A stretch of DNA of 64,000 nt from Polaribacter huanghezhanensis (GCF_030444335.1 NZ_CP128595.1:868001-932000), one strand, 5' to 3'; shown: positions 44,089 to 54,434, counted from the stretch's first letter. Notes: generated from the letters alone by a model not told the origin. A program made the numbers and translations.

Positions 44089-45732
44089 ATGAAAAAAAAC
44101 ATCAAAAATAAAACGATTGTAGGCGTCCTAATTGCAATTGTTTTTGTTTCGTTTTCATTTCAATCAAAATTTTTTGAGGTTGCAAAACAGATCGAAATTT
44201 ACACCACATTATTCAAAGAATTGAACATGTATTATGTGAATGAAATAAATCCTGCAGAATTTACAACTCGCGCTTTAAAAAATACGTTAAAAGATTTAGA
44301 TCCGTACACAAATTACTATAACGAACAAGATGTTGAAGCTGTCAAAATACGACGAGAAGGAGAGTATGGCGGCATTGGAGCAGCGATAAATTACGGCGAT
44401 AAAAACCCTTTAATTGTTCGTGTTTACAAAGGGTATTCGGCAGATAAAGCAGGTTTAAAACCTGGAGATATTATTACAAAAATTGACAATCAGGTTTTAG
44501 CAGCATTAGAAAAAGAAGATGCCTCGAGTTTGTTGCTCGGAATTCCGGAGAGTAAAGTTTTTATGGAAATAAATCGACAAGGAAAAACAATTTCAATCCA
44601 TTTAAAAAGAGAAAAAATAGAAATAAATCCGGTTCCATTTTACAAAAAAATTGATGATGAAACCGGTTATATTGTTTTGACAAGGTTCAATGAAAAAGCA
44701 GCATCCGAAGTAAAAAAAGCCTTTGAGAATTTAAAAAAAAAAGGCATCAAAAGCTTGATTTTAGATTTGCGTTCAAATCCTGGAGGATTGCTTGGTGAAG
44801 CCGTAAATATTTCTAACTTTTTTTTACCAAAAGGAACTACAATTACCACCACAAAAGCAAAAGTAAAAAAGTGGAGCAATATATACTTATCTAGAAACAA
44901 TCCGTTAGATTTAGAAATTCCGATGGTGGTATTAATTAACGGAAGTTCTGCATCTGCATCAGAAATTGTAACTGGCGCCTTGCAAGATTACGATAGAGCA
45001 GTTGTGATAGGAAAGCGCTCTTTTGGAAAAGGTTTGGTGCAGCGTTTTAGAGCCTTGAGTTATGGAACGCAATTAAAAGTAACCGTTTCTAAATATTATA
45101 CACCAAGCGGACGGTGTATTCAAGAATTAGATTATGCAAATAGAGATTTAAAAACAGGAAAAGTTCCGAAATTTTCAGATGCTGGAATCAATGAATTTAG
45201 AACTCAGAATGGCCGAAAAGTTTTTGATGGCGGCGGAATTCATCCAGATATTATCACCGAAAATGAAACAGTAACAGAAGAAACAAAAATACTGTTAAGT
45301 TCTAGAGCCTTATTTAATTTTGCAATCAATTTTAAAAATAAAAACAACACGATTACTTCTGCAAAAGATTTTAGATTTACAGATAATAATTTTAAACAAT
45401 TTCAATCGTTTTTAAAAGTAGATACAACCTTTATTACAAAAGAAGAAGCATCCTTTAAAGAAGCTTATAGAACGTTGAATACTTCTCAAAACCAGAAAAT
45501 AAAAACAGCATATTCGCGAATAATAAGCACGTTAAAATCAGAAAAAATAAAAGAGTTAATAAGTAATAAAGAACTTATAAAGAACGAATTAAAAAATATT
45601 ATTTTAGATCAATATTACTATCAAGAAGGTATTTATCAAAATAAAATAGCATCCGATAAAACTGTTTTAGAAGCGGTAAAATTATTAAAAAATTCAACAA
45701 AATACAATCAGATACTATCGGGCAAAAAGTAA
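44089..45732 (+). CDS. S41 family C-terminal processing peptidase
   Basis: A 547-residue exported/membrane-anchored protease of the CtpA/Prc type. N-terminal hydrophobic anchor (TIVGVLIAIVFVSFSF). The PDZ domain (about 90-165) contains GIGAAINYGDKNPLIV and AGLKPGDIITKIDNQ. The S41 core has LILDLRSNPGGLLGEAV, then the catalytic Ser289 in NGSSASASEIV and Lys314 in FGKGLVQ. A longer C-terminal helical region (about 400-547) follows. Such enzymes trim C-termini of periplasmic proteins. It is probably co-transcribed with rnpA. Confidence 0.93.
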   Translation: MKKNIKNKTIVGVLIAIVFVSFSFQSKFFEVAKQIEIYTTLFKELNMYYVNEINPAEFTTRALKNTLKDLDPYTNYYNEQDVEAVKIRREGEYGGIGAAINYGDKNPLIVRVYKGYSADKAGLKPGDIITKIDNQVLAALEKEDASSLLLGIPESKVFMEINRQGKTISIHLKREKIEINPVPFYKKIDDETGYIVLTRFNEKAASEVKKAFENLKKKGIKSLILDLRSNPGGLLGEAVNISNFFLPKGTTITTTKAKVKKWSNIYLSRNNPLDLEIPMVVLINGSSASASEIVTGALQDYDRAVVIGKRSFGKGLVQRFRALSYGTQLKVTVSKYYTPSGRCIQELDYANRDLKTGKVPKFSDAGINEFRTQNGRKVFDGGGIHPDIITENETVTEETKILLSSRALFNFAINFKNKNNTITSAKDFRFTDNNFKQFQSFLKVDTTFITKEEASFKEAYRTLNTSQNQKIKTAYSRIISTLKSEKIKELISNKELIKNELKNIILDQYYYQEGIYQNKIASDKTVLEAVKLLKNSTKYNQILSGKK

Positions 45733-45746
45733 GCTATATAAATTAG

Positions 45747-45754
45747 TATCTTTG
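45747..45754 (+). promoter_or_regulatory. Predicted -7 box upstream of the DUF6909-like gene
   Basis: TATCTTTG, 28 bases before the ATG at 45782. No clear -33 TTG. It may serve the following gene and, by read-through, the polysaccharide operon. Confidence 0.5.
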
Positions 45755-45781
45755 AATTACATTAAAAAGTAAAAATTTAAA

Positions 45782-47446
45782 ATGAAAGAAAGAACAAGAG
45801 CGCAAGAATCTACAGGAGCAATAGAAAGATTATACATTTCGATGCGTCACTTATTTAGTAGAGGTTTTTACAAACCGATGGGAATTTCTGGTGAAGCATT
45901 AAGAAAATCATTATTGCAATTAAGGCCAGAAATTTATGGGTCTATTGCAGAAGAAAAAGTAGAATTAAACGGGTTAATTTATATTATTGAACGGTTACCA
46001 GAAGGAATTGAAGAATGTCAGTTTATCAATTTAACGGCTGATGAAGGCTATAAAAACTCACATTTTAAAGCAATTATTCCTCCAAAAAGAAGAAGAAATT
46101 GTTACAGAATAGACAAAGATCAAATGGATATTGAGATTACGCGTGGTCGATCTGAAATCTATGATATTTTAACGCATTTAACTTTTTTATTTATAGAATC
46201 TCATAAAATTAAAGACAAAGTTTTAATAAACGAAGGATCTGATTGTATTAGAGAATGGAAAACGTTGAGAGAAATTGTGTTGTATGATAAATCGATTACA
46301 AAAGACGAAAGAGAAGTTACCATTGCTCATTTAGGAACTATTTTAGGAAGAACCTATGAAGAAGTTTCAAAAATTTACACCACGTTTTCTACAGAGAAAA
46401 ATCCAGACCGTTTTTTCCAATTAATTTATTGGTTAGGACAATTGGCAATCAACGAAACGGTTGATGATAAAAAACGTGTTGTAACATTTAGCTCGGTTTT
46501 AAACGAACAAATTGGGCAACATATTTATGGAGAAGTTTGGGCAGATAACATTAAAAAAATCCTTCAAGAAAAGAACTTATTGGAAAGACCAATTCATATT
46601 ATTAGTGCAAACATGCACAGTGTTATGAATTCAATTTATGCAAAGGGAGCAATTCCTACAGAAGCTAAAAAGAACAAAGGTTTTAAATTGTTTGAATTAT
46701 TAAGTAACGAAAACAGCAAAGAGTTTCAAGTAAAAGTTAAAAACTACGCTTCTAAAAACGGATTGATTTATGTAAAAGACACCTCAGGAACAAACATAAA
46801 CGTTCAAATAATAGACACAGAAAAAATTGCTTTTGCAACTACAGATTACGTAAAAGGAAATTCTACGAATAAAAAACCTGTATTAATTGTGATGGATTAC
46901 GCGTTTGGAGAACAAGCGTATGAAACTATGGACGAATTACTGAAACCGTATATTACAGAAAAGAATACTACACATTTAGATGTAGAATCTGTTTCAATCA
47001 TGGGAAAAGCAGGAATTTTAGAAGGAGGAAAAGGAGATATTATGATTCCGTCTTCGCATGTCTTTGAAGGAACAGCAGACAATTATCCGTTTAAAAACGA
47101 GTTGTCTAAAGAAGATTTAGAAGGTTTTGGTGTACAATCTTTTGACGGAGCAATGATTTCTGTTTTAGGAACATCGCTTCAAAATAAAGACATTTTAAAA
47201 TTCTTTCACGATTCTACTTGGAATGTCATTGGATTAGAAATGGAAGGGGCACATTATCAAAAAGCAATTCAAGCTGCATCAAAAATTAGAGGAAATATCT
47301 CAGAAAACGTAAAAGTACGTTACGCATATTATGCGTCAGATAACCCTTTAGAAACTGGAGCAACATTGGCTTCTGGCGGATTAGGAATGTCTGGTGTAAC
47401 GCCAACATATGCAATTACACAAAAAATATTAGAACAAATATTTTAA
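45782..47446 (+). CDS. Conserved Bacteroidota protein with nucleoside-phosphorylase-like C-terminus (DUF6909-like)
   Basis: A 554-residue cytosolic protein that I believe belongs to the Bacteroidota family annotated DUF6909; no biochemical role is known to me. The N-terminal half is helical (RLYISMRHLFSRGFYKP, then ITRGRSEIYDILTHLTFLFI). The C-terminal half has a Rossmann-like pattern (IHIISANMHSVMNSIYA, PVLIVMDYAFGEQAYETM). The tetrad-like IGLEMEGAHYQKAI (EMEGA at 486-490) is the ribose-binding motif of purine nucleoside phosphorylases and MTA/SAH nucleosidases. An AMP- or nucleotide-cleaving function is plausible but unproven. It lies 27 bases before the Wzz-like gene. Confidence 0.75.
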   Translation: MKERTRAQESTGAIERLYISMRHLFSRGFYKPMGISGEALRKSLLQLRPEIYGSIAEEKVELNGLIYIIERLPEGIEECQFINLTADEGYKNSHFKAIIPPKRRRNCYRIDKDQMDIEITRGRSEIYDILTHLTFLFIESHKIKDKVLINEGSDCIREWKTLREIVLYDKSITKDEREVTIAHLGTILGRTYEEVSKIYTTFSTEKNPDRFFQLIYWLGQLAINETVDDKKRVVTFSSVLNEQIGQHIYGEVWADNIKKILQEKNLLERPIHIISANMHSVMNSIYAKGAIPTEAKKNKGFKLFELLSNENSKEFQVKVKNYASKNGLIYVKDTSGTNINVQIIDTEKIAFATTDYVKGNSTNKKPVLIVMDYAFGEQAYETMDELLKPYITEKNTTHLDVESVSIMGKAGILEGGKGDIMIPSSHVFEGTADNYPFKNELSKEDLEGFGVQSFDGAMISVLGTSLQNKDILKFFHDSTWNVIGLEMEGAHYQKAIQAASKIRGNISENVKVRYAYYASDNPLETGATLASGGLGMSGVTPTYAITQKILEQIF

Positions 47447-47473
47447 AAAGGACAACTAACTAAACAAGCAAAA

Positions 47474-48511
47474 ATGGCTAAAGAATCACAACCTAAAGAA
47501 GAAATAGAATTAGGGTCGTTATTTATAATTATTGGAAAAGGATTCTCTAATCTATTTAATTTTATAGCAACAATTTTTAGAGAGGTTTATCATTTATTAA
47601 TTTTGTTATTATTATTTATAAGATCAAACCTAATTAAGCTTGTTTTTGCAGCAGTTGTTGGTGGAGTTATCGGAACGGTTTTTCAACTAAAAAAAGCGTC
47701 AACTTTTGGTGCAGATATGCAGGTTCAGCCCAACTTTAAAAGCACAAGACAATTGTATAATAATGTACATTATTATAACGATTTGGTAAAGCAAAAAGAC
47801 ACGGCAGTTTTAGCAGCAACGTTTCACCTTTCAAAAGAAAATGCTGCGACACTTAAAAAATTTGAAATTTATCCTATAAAAAACGGAAATGACCTTTTAA
47901 CCTCTTATGATGAGTTGATTTTATCTGTAGATACATTAACCGCAAAAAGTTATTCGTTTGATGTGTTTAAAAATACGTTTACAGATTACGATTATAGAAT
48001 TCATAATATTCACGTTGTTGCAACCAAAAACGATGTTTTTTCTAAGTTAGATGAAGTTATTATTTCATCAGTTGTAAATAATAAGTTTTTTAATAAAGTA
48101 AAAAGGCTAACAAACGAAAATCTTAACAGAACAGATTCGCTTTTAAGACAAAACTTAACACAGGTAGATTCTTTAAGAAGAGTTTATATGACTGTTTTAA
48201 TAGAAAAATCTAAAAAAGAAAATTCTGGAACAACGATAGATTTAGGAGGCACAAAAACCACCAACAAAGAGTTAGAGTTGTTTGAAACTAACAGGAAAAT
48301 AAACAAAGATTTAAAAGAAATTACCGAAGACAAATCTGAAAAATCCGAAGTTCTAAATGTCATTTCTAATTTTCAGCCAATAGGTTATGAAATTAAAGGA
48401 ATTGACCATAATTATGGAATTCAAATAGCAGTTTTAGGTATTGTTTTAATGGTGTTATTCTTGCTATTGAAACAGTTAAACACGTATTTAAACAACTATA
48501 AAAATAGTTAA
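47474..48511 (+). CDS. Wzz-like chain-length determinant protein
   Basis: A 345-residue inner-membrane protein with the polysaccharide co-polymerase layout. An N-terminal membrane segment (about 57-80, LIKLVFAAVVGGVIGTVFQL) is followed by a periplasmic domain with coiled-coil parts and a C-terminal membrane helix (GIQIAVLGIVLMVLFLLL). It lacks the cytosolic tyrosine-kinase domain found in Wzc. It would set O-antigen or capsule chain length. Sequence identity to known Wzz is not obvious, so the call rests on topology and on its place at the head of the sugar operon. Confidence 0.72.
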   Translation: MAKESQPKEEIELGSLFIIIGKGFSNLFNFIATIFREVYHLLILLLLFIRSNLIKLVFAAVVGGVIGTVFQLKKASTFGADMQVQPNFKSTRQLYNNVHYYNDLVKQKDTAVLAATFHLSKENAATLKKFEIYPIKNGNDLLTSYDELILSVDTLTAKSYSFDVFKNTFTDYDYRIHNIHVVATKNDVFSKLDEVIISSVVNNKFFNKVKRLTNENLNRTDSLLRQNLTQVDSLRRVYMTVLIEKSKKENSGTTIDLGGTKTTNKELELFETNRKINKDLKEITEDKSEKSEVLNVISNFQPIGYEIKGIDHNYGIQIAVLGIVLMVLFLLLKQLNTYLNNYKNS

Positions 48512-49521
48512 TGAAAACAATATTAATAACAGGCGGAGCAGGGTTTATTGGCGCAAATTTTATTTCTTTTTTTTTAGATAAAAACAAAAATAGTAAGGTT
48601 GTAAATTTAGATGCATTAACCTATGCAGGAGATTTAGAAAACCTAAAAAAATTAAACGAACATTCAAGATATATTTTTGAAAAAGGAAATATTTGTGATC
48701 GTAATTTTATTGAAAAAATTTTAAAAAAACATACTATTTCTGGTGTAATACATTTTGCGGCAGAATCTCATGTAGATAATTCAATTAAAAATCCGGATGC
48801 GTTTATTCAGACAAATATTAACGGAACATTTAATTTGTTAGATGTTGCAAAAAATTATTGGATGGATGCACCAAATTTGTATAAAAAAGAATTCGAAAAT
48901 GCTCGTTTTCATCACATTTCTACAGACGAGGTTTTTGGAACTTTAGGAGCAACAGGTTTGTTTACAGAAGAAACCCCGTACGCACCAAACAGTCCATACA
49001 GTGCATCAAAATCGGCCTCAGATTTTATCGTAAGAAGTTATTTTCATACGTACGGAATGAACGTAGTAACTACAAATTGTTCTAATAATTACGGACCAAA
49101 ACAACACGACGAAAAGTTGATTCCGACGATTATTAGAAAAGCGATTTCTGGAGAAAATATTCCTATTTATGGCGATGGAAAAAACATAAGAGATTGGTTG
49201 TTTGTTTTAGATCATTGCAAAGGAATTGAGTTGGCTTATCAAAAAGGAAAAGCAGGAGAAACCTATAATATTGGAGGTAAAAACGAACGAAATAATTTGT
49301 ATATCGCAGATAAAATATGTGAAATTTTAGACGTGATTTCTCCAAAAGGAATTTCTTATAAAGAACAAATTTCTTTTGTAAAAGATAGACCTGGACACGA
49401 TTTTAGGTATGCAATTGATGCAACAAAAATTGAAACTGAATTGGGTTGGAAAGCAGAAGAAAATTTTGAAACAGGAATACAAAAAACCATTGAATGGTAT
49501 TTAAACAAATACAATAAGTAA
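48511..49521 (+). CDS. rfbB: dTDP-glucose 4,6-dehydratase
   Basis: A 336-residue SDR enzyme, second step of dTDP-deoxysugar synthesis. The NAD motif [12 protein letters not shown] is near the start. [19 protein letters not shown] follows, then [13 protein letters not shown] with the catalytic Thr-Asp-Glu. The YxxxK pair is in [13 protein letters not shown], and [19 protein letters not shown] and [11 protein letters not shown] are further family blocks. It overlaps by one base with both the preceding and the following gene (TAATG junctions), indicating tight translational coupling. Confidence 0.97.
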   Translation: MKTILITGGAGFIGANFISFFLDKNKNSKVVNLDALTYAGDLENLKKLNEHSRYIFEKGNICDRNFIEKILKKHTISGVIHFAAESHVDNSIKNPDAFIQTNINGTFNLLDVAKNYWMDAPNLYKKEFENARFHHISTDEVFGTLGATGLFTEETPYAPNSPYSASKSASDFIVRSYFHTYGMNVVTTNCSNNYGPKQHDEKLIPTIIRKAISGENIPIYGDGKNIRDWLFVLDHCKGIELAYQKGKAGETYNIGGKNERNNLYIADKICEILDVISPKGISYKEQISFVKDRPGHDFRYAIDATKIETELGWKAEENFETGIQKTIEWYLNKYNK

Positions 49522-50375
49522 TGAAAGGAATTATTTTAGCTGGCGGATCAGGAACACGGTTACATCCAACTACACTTGCAATTAGCAAGCAATTAATGCC
49601 TGTTTTTGATAAACCAATGATTTATTACCCATTATCAACATTAATATCCGCAGGAATTAATGAGATTTTAATTATTTCTACACCACAAGATTTACCGCTT
49701 TTTGAAAGATTGTTAGGCGATGGAAAAAAATACGGATGTATTTTTGAATATACGGTTCAAGAAAAGCCTAATGGATTAGCAGAAGCATTTATTTTAGGAG
49801 CAGATTTTATTGGTGATGATAAAGTAGCATTGATTTTAGGAGACAATATTTTTTACGGAACAGGTTTGGCAAAATTATTAAAAGCCAATAACAATCCAGA
49901 TGGCGGAATTGTTTATGCATATCATGTTCATGATCCAGAAAGATATGGTGTTGTTGAGTTTGATGAAAACGGAAATGCAATTTCAATAGAAGAAAAACCA
50001 ATAAAACCGAAATCTAATTATGCGGTTCCAGGAATTTATTTTTACGATAATGAAGTAGTAGAAATTGCAAAAAATATCCAACCAAGTCATAGAGGAGAAT
50101 TAGAAATAACAGACATTAATAAATCGTATTTAGAAAGAGGAAAATTAAATGTTAGTATTTTAGATAGAGGAACCGCTTGGTTAGATACGGGTACTTTTGA
50201 TTCTTTAATGCAAGCATCACAATTTGTGCAAGTAATAGAAGAAAGACAAGGGTTAAAGGTCGGATCTATTGAAGAAGCAGCCTATAGAAGTGGTTTTATC
50301 ACTAAAAAACAATTACATAAATTAGCCGAGCCATTATTAAAAAGTGGTTATGGCAAACATTTAGAAGGAATTTAA
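49521..50375 (+). CDS. rfbA: Glucose-1-phosphate thymidylyltransferase
   Basis: A 284-residue enzyme that makes dTDP-glucose from dTTP and glucose 1-phosphate. The signature nucleotide motif [11 protein letters not shown] is at the N-terminus, then [19 protein letters not shown]. The sugar-binding blocks are [30 protein letters not shown], and [35 protein letters not shown] and a C-terminal helix (GYGKHLEGI) complete the family pattern. It overlaps rfbB and rfbC by one base each. Confidence 0.97.
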   Translation: MKGIILAGGSGTRLHPTTLAISKQLMPVFDKPMIYYPLSTLISAGINEILIISTPQDLPLFERLLGDGKKYGCIFEYTVQEKPNGLAEAFILGADFIGDDKVALILGDNIFYGTGLAKLLKANNNPDGGIVYAYHVHDPERYGVVEFDENGNAISIEEKPIKPKSNYAVPGIYFYDNEVVEIAKNIQPSHRGELEITDINKSYLERGKLNVSILDRGTAWLDTGTFDSLMQASQFVQVIEERQGLKVGSIEEAAYRSGFITKKQLHKLAEPLLKSGYGKHLEGI

Positions 50376-50920
50376 TGCAGGTTACAGAAACAAAATTAAA
50401 AGGCTGTTATATTATAGAACCAACCATTTTTGGAGACGAAAGAGGCTATTTCTTTGAAACTTTTAATAAGGAAAAGTTTAAGGAATTAACAGGTAAAGAA
50501 ATTGAGTTTGTTCAAGATAACGAAGCATTTTCAAACCGAGGCATTTTAAGAGGATTGCACCTTCAGAAAGGAGAATTTGCACAAGCAAAACTGGTTCGTG
50601 TTGTAAAAGGGAAAGTATTAGATGTGGTTGTAGATGTAAGACCAAACTCAAAAACGTATGGAGAATTTTTTTCTTGTGTTTTATCAGAACAAAATAAAAA
50701 ACAACTATTTGTTCCAAGAGGATTTGCCCATGGATATTCCGTTTTAGAAGATAATACCGTTTTTGTATATAAATGTGATAATTTTTATCAACCAAAATCA
50801 GAAGGAGGAATTATATTTAATGATGAAACATTAAATATAGATTGGATGCTTTCAGAGAATGAAATAGCTATTTCAGAAAAAGACAAGGTGCTACAAGCGT
50901 TTAATGAATTAGAAATTTAA
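50375..50920 (+). CDS. rfbC: dTDP-4-dehydrorhamnose 3,5-epimerase
   Basis: A 181-residue cupin-fold epimerase. Signatures: FGDERGYFFETFNKEKF, then FVQDNEAFSNRGILRGLHLQKG with the catalytic His. KVLDVVVDVRPNSKTYG and FVPRGFAHGYSVLEDNTVFVYKCDNFY give the catalytic Asp/Tyr region. The next enzyme of the rhamnose pathway, rfbD, is not found in this window. The gene overlaps rfbA by one base and ends three bases before gmd. Confidence 0.97.
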   Translation: MQVTETKLKGCYIIEPTIFGDERGYFFETFNKEKFKELTGKEIEFVQDNEAFSNRGILRGLHLQKGEFAQAKLVRVVKGKVLDVVVDVRPNSKTYGEFFSCVLSEQNKKQLFVPRGFAHGYSVLEDNTVFVYKCDNFYQPKSEGGIIFNDETLNIDWMLSENEIAISEKDKVLQAFNELEI

Positions 50921-50923
50921 CAA

Positions 50924-52039
50924 GTGAAAAAAATTGCTTTAATAACAGGGATAACCGGACAAGACGGCTCGTATTTAACAGAACTTTTATTAGAAAAAGG
51001 ATATGAAGTCCATGGAATAAAACGAAGAGCTTCTAGTTTTAATACACAACGAATTGATCATTTATATCAAGATCCTCACGCAGAAAAAAGAAATTTATTT
51101 TTGCATTATGGAGACATGACAGATAGCACAAATTTGATTCGTATTATTCAAGAAGTACAGCCTGATGAAATCTACAATTTAGCAGCAATGAGCCACGTGC
51201 ATGTTTCGTTTGATACGCCAGAATATACGGCAAATGTAGACGGACTTGGAACCTTACGATTGTTAGAGGCAATTCGGATTTTAAATTTAGAAAAGAAGAC
51301 TAAAATTTATCAAGCATCAACATCAGAATTATACGGAAAAGTACAAGAAGTTCCACAAACAGAAACCACACCATTTTATCCAAGAAGCCCGTATGGAGTT
51401 GCAAAGATATATGCCTATTGGATTACCGTAAATTATAGAGAAGCCTACAATATTTTTGCGTGTAACGGAATTTTATTCAACCATGAATCGCCTGTTAGAG
51501 GAGAAACCTTTGTAACTAGAAAAATTACAAGAGCAGTTTCTAAAATAGCCTTGGGATTACAAGACAAATTGTTTTTAGGAAATCTAGACGCAAAAAGAGA
51601 TTGGGGGCATGCAAAAGATTATGTGCGGATGATGTGGATGATTTTACAAGCAAATGAACCAGAAGATTGGGTAATTGCAACAGGAAAAACCACTTCGGTT
51701 AGAGACATGGTAAAAATGGCTTTTTCTGAAGTCGGAATCGAATTAGAATTTGTTGGAAAAGGAAAAGAAGAAAAAGGAATTGTAAAAAATTGTAACAATG
51801 CTGATTTTAAAGTAGAAATTGGTAAAGAAATAATTTCAATTGATCCTCATTATTACAGACCAACAGAAGTAGATTTGTTAATTGGTGATGCTACCAAAGC
51901 AAAAGAAAAACTTGGTTGGACGCCAGAATGTTCTTTAGAAGAACTTGTAAAAGAAATGATGGAACACGATATAAAAATTATGCAAAGAGAATTGTTTTTA
52001 AAGAAAGGCGGACATCAAATAAATAACAACTATGAATAG
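50924..52039 (+). CDS. gmd: GDP-mannose 4,6-dehydratase
   Basis: A 371-residue SDR enzyme converting GDP-D-mannose to GDP-4-keto-6-deoxymannose. It starts with GTG three bases after rfbC. The NADP motif [20 protein letters not shown] is at the N-terminus. [30 protein letters not shown] and [19 protein letters not shown] are strong GMD blocks. The catalytic Tyr/Lys is in [16 protein letters not shown], and [17 protein letters not shown] follows. It overlaps fcl by eight bases and supplies its substrate. Confidence 0.97.
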   Translation: MKKIALITGITGQDGSYLTELLLEKGYEVHGIKRRASSFNTQRIDHLYQDPHAEKRNLFLHYGDMTDSTNLIRIIQEVQPDEIYNLAAMSHVHVSFDTPEYTANVDGLGTLRLLEAIRILNLEKKTKIYQASTSELYGKVQEVPQTETTPFYPRSPYGVAKIYAYWITVNYREAYNIFACNGILFNHESPVRGETFVTRKITRAVSKIALGLQDKLFLGNLDAKRDWGHAKDYVRMMWMILQANEPEDWVIATGKTTSVRDMVKMAFSEVGIELEFVGKGKEEKGIVKNCNNADFKVEIGKEIISIDPHYYRPTEVDLLIGDATKAKEKLGWTPECSLEELVKEMMEHDIKIMQRELFLKKGGHQINNNYE

Positions 52040-53102
52040 AGAGGCAAAAATATATGTTGCTGGTCATAGAGGTTTGGTTGGCAGCGCCATTTTAAAAAAC
52101 CTACAACTAAAAGGCTATACAAATATACTTACTAAAACACATCAAGAAGTAGACTTGACAAATCAGCAAGAAACGGCTGATTTTTTTGCAAAAGAAAAAC
52201 CCGAATACGTGTTTTTAGCCGCTGCAAAAGTTGGCGGAATTGTAGCAAATAATACTTATAGAGCCGATTTTATTTATGAAAACTTGATGATTCAAAACAA
52301 TGTAATTCATCAAAGTTATGTAAATGATGTAAAGAAATTATTGTTTTTAGGAAGCACTTGTATTTATCCTAAAAACGCCCATCAACCTATCAAAGAAACG
52401 GAGTTATTGACCAATGAATTGGAATATACAAACGAGCCTTATGCCATTGCAAAAACTGCAGGAATAAAAATGTGTGAAAGTTATAATTTGCAATACAACA
52501 CCGATTTTTTATCGGTAATGCCAACCAATTTGTATGGTCCAAATGATAATTTTGATTTAGAAAAATCACATGTTTTACCTGCATTAATTCGTAAAATTCA
52601 TTTGGCAAAATTGTTAGAAAATAACCATATAGAAGCCGTTTTAAAAGAGTTAAAAGTTGATCGTTTAGAGAAAGCTGAAGCGATTTTATCAAAATTTGGA
52701 GTGACATCAAAAAGTGTAGAAATTTGGGGTTCTGGAAAACCAAAAAGAGAATTTTTATGGTCTGAAGATATGGCAGATGCTTGTGTATATATTATGCAGA
52801 ATGTGGATTTTAAAAATTTGATTTCTTCTCCCCTTTGGGGAGATGCCGAAGGCAGAGGGGAAGAAATTAGAAACACGCATATAAATATTGGAACAGGGGT
52901 TGATATTTCTATCAAAGAATTGGCAGAAAAGATTAAAAACATAGTCGGTTTTAAAGGTGAATTACTTTTCAATACTGAAAAACCAGACGGAACCATGCGG
53001 AAAGTTACCGATGTTAAAAAAATACATAGTTTGGGTTGGAAACATACTGTTGAGTTAGATGAAGGAATTAAGAGATTATACAATTGGTATATCTCTAACT
53101 AA
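52032..53102 (+). CDS. fcl: GDP-L-fucose synthase with in-frame repeat insertion
   Basis: A 356-residue epimerase-reductase producing GDP-L-fucose. It has the NADP motif [12 protein letters not shown], then [17 protein letters not shown]. The catalytic Tyr137/Lys141 pair is in [13 protein letters not shown], and [22 protein letters not shown] and [19 protein letters not shown] follow. It is about 35 residues longer than E. coli Fcl. Part of that is a helical insertion near 200-225, and part is [14 protein letters not shown] (265-278), encoded by a palindromic repeat not found in the E. coli protein. The insertion is in frame and the downstream family motifs are intact, so the enzyme probably still works. 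Confidence 0.95.
   Translation: MNREAKIYVAGHRGLVGSAILKNLQLKGYTNILTKTHQEVDLTNQQETADFFAKEKPEYVFLAAAKVGGIVANNTYRADFIYENLMIQNNVIHQSYVNDVKKLLFLGSTCIYPKNAHQPIKETELLTNELEYTNEPYAIAKTAGIKMCESYNLQYNTDFLSVMPTNLYGPNDNFDLEKSHVLPALIRKIHLAKLLENNHIEAVLKELKVDRLEKAEAILSKFGVTSKSVEIWGSGKPKREFLWSEDMADACVYIMQNVDFKNLISSPLWGDAEGRGEEIRNTHINIGTGVDISIKELAEKIKNIVGFKGELLFNTEKPDGTMRKVTDVKKIHSLGWKHTVELDEGIKRLYNWYISN
52825..52863. repeat. In-frame palindromic repeat inserted in fcl
   Basis: A 39-bp GC-rich element. It contains the perfect hairpin CTCCCC-TTT-GGGGAG (52828-52842), the mini-hairpin GCC-GAA-GGC, and outer arms CCCCT/AGGGG, giving a possible three-way fold. It adds 13 codons without breaking the frame. The element is of a type commonly seen between genes in Flavobacteriia. 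Confidence 0.78.
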
Positions 53103-53114
53103 ACTACTTATTCT

Positions 53115-54434
53115 ATGAAAAAACGAATTAAGTTGTTTTACAAAGATGCCTCTAAAGAAAATAAAGCATTTATTTCTAATACTTTTTTTAATATAATTTT
53201 TATTGGAATTAAAATAGGAATTGGACTTGTCACAATTTCTATTTTATTAAAATATTTAGGAGAAGAACGCTTTGGGGTTTGGCAAACAATCTTATCGATT
53301 TCCACTTTTTTTTCATTGCTAAGTTTTGGATATTCAAATGGTTTAAGAAATTTAATCACAAAGTTGATTATCAAAAATAAAGAGAAAGAAATCTCTAAAG
53401 CAATTGGTGCAACCTATCTATTAGTGAGTAAAATTGTTGCAATTTCGGCTCTTATTTTACTTCCAAGTTTGTATTTTTTTTTAAATCCGAATACTTTATT
53501 TCTAGGAACAACAATTGCTTCTAATGAAATTAGTATTAGTATACTTATTTTTCTTTCTTTCTTTTTGTTAAATATTATTTTGAGCTTGTCAGAATCTATC
53601 GCTTTTGGTATTCAAAAGAGTTATTTAACAAGTTTATTTCAAGCAATAAGCATTTTTTTTAGCTTGATATTGGTGTATGTAATTGGAAAAAACAATGAAA
53701 TAAACTTAATACAAGTTGCGTTTATTTTTGGGGTAACACAAAGCGCTACATATGTGATTTTTATTCTTTTTCAGAAACTAAAATTAAATATTAATATCAA
53801 TTTTAAATCTTCATATTCCTTAAAAGAAACCAACAAACTTTCTTTTCATTTTTTTATAGCACATCTTCTTGCTGTAGCCTTTTTATCAATAGATAATTTT
53901 ATTATTTCTTCTTCTTTAGGCGCAGAAGAAACAGCAGGGTTTTCTATTGTAACAAAGATTTTTTTTACATTAATAACACTTTATTCAATCTTGTTAATTC
54001 ATTTTTGGAATAGTGTTACTGAAGCATTTGAAAAAGCAAAGTTCTTATGGATACTTCATAAAGTAAAAATGTTAATTAAACTCTCTTTTCTGTTTTTCTT
54101 TGCGGGCTTATTGATTTCATTTTTTCAAGAGAATATCCTTTTATTATGGCTAGGAGAAAATAACCTTAATTTTGCATCATCTACATTTTACCTATACACA
54201 GTTTATTTATTACTTCATTGTATCAATGCCGTTTTTGTAAACATCCAAAATGGATTGGGCAAATTAAAAATCCAAATTGGAGCCACCATATTAGCATTAA
54301 TAATATATGTTACAGCCTGTTATTTTATTGATATTGCTTATTATGGATACAATGTAATAATAATAATAAAAATTGCTGTAATGGGAATATCTTTAATGTT
54401 AAACTCTTTTATCTTAAAAAAATTACAAAGATGA
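53115..54434 (+). CDS. Wzx-type oligosaccharide flippase
   Basis: A 439-residue polytopic protein with about 12-14 helices. The N-terminus fits the polysaccharide-synthase/MATE-like flippase family: FNIIFIGIKIGIGLVTISIL, then YLGEERFGVWQTILSISTFF. FGYSNGLRNLITKLI and ILLLWLGENNLNFASS come further along. It would flip undecaprenyl-linked repeat units across the inner membrane. The last bases overlap the next gene (GATGATTAC context). Its substrate is the glycan made by this operon. Confidence 0.88.
   Translation: MKKRIKLFYKDASKENKAFISNTFFNIIFIGIKIGIGLVTISILLKYLGEERFGVWQTILSISTFFSLLSFGYSNGLRNLITKLIIKNKEKEISKAIGATYLLVSKIVAISALILLPSLYFFLNPNTLFLGTTIASNEISISILIFLSFFLLNIILSLSESIAFGIQKSYLTSLFQAISIFFSLILVYVIGKNNEINLIQVAFIFGVTQSATYVIFILFQKLKLNININFKSSYSLKETNKLSFHFFIAHLLAVAFLSIDNFIISSSLGAEETAGFSIVTKIFFTLITLYSILLIHFWNSVTEAFEKAKFLWILHKVKMLIKLSFLFFFAGLLISFFQENILLLWLGENNLNFASSTFYLYTVYLLLHCINAVFVNIQNGLGKLKIQIGATILALIIYVTACYFIDIAYYGYNVIIIIKIAVMGISLMLNSFILKKLQR

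Noticed and set aside
51191-51200. CCACGTGC in gmd as a parS-like element
   Set aside because: Only the central hexamer matches; it encodes the conserved SHVHV block of GMD.
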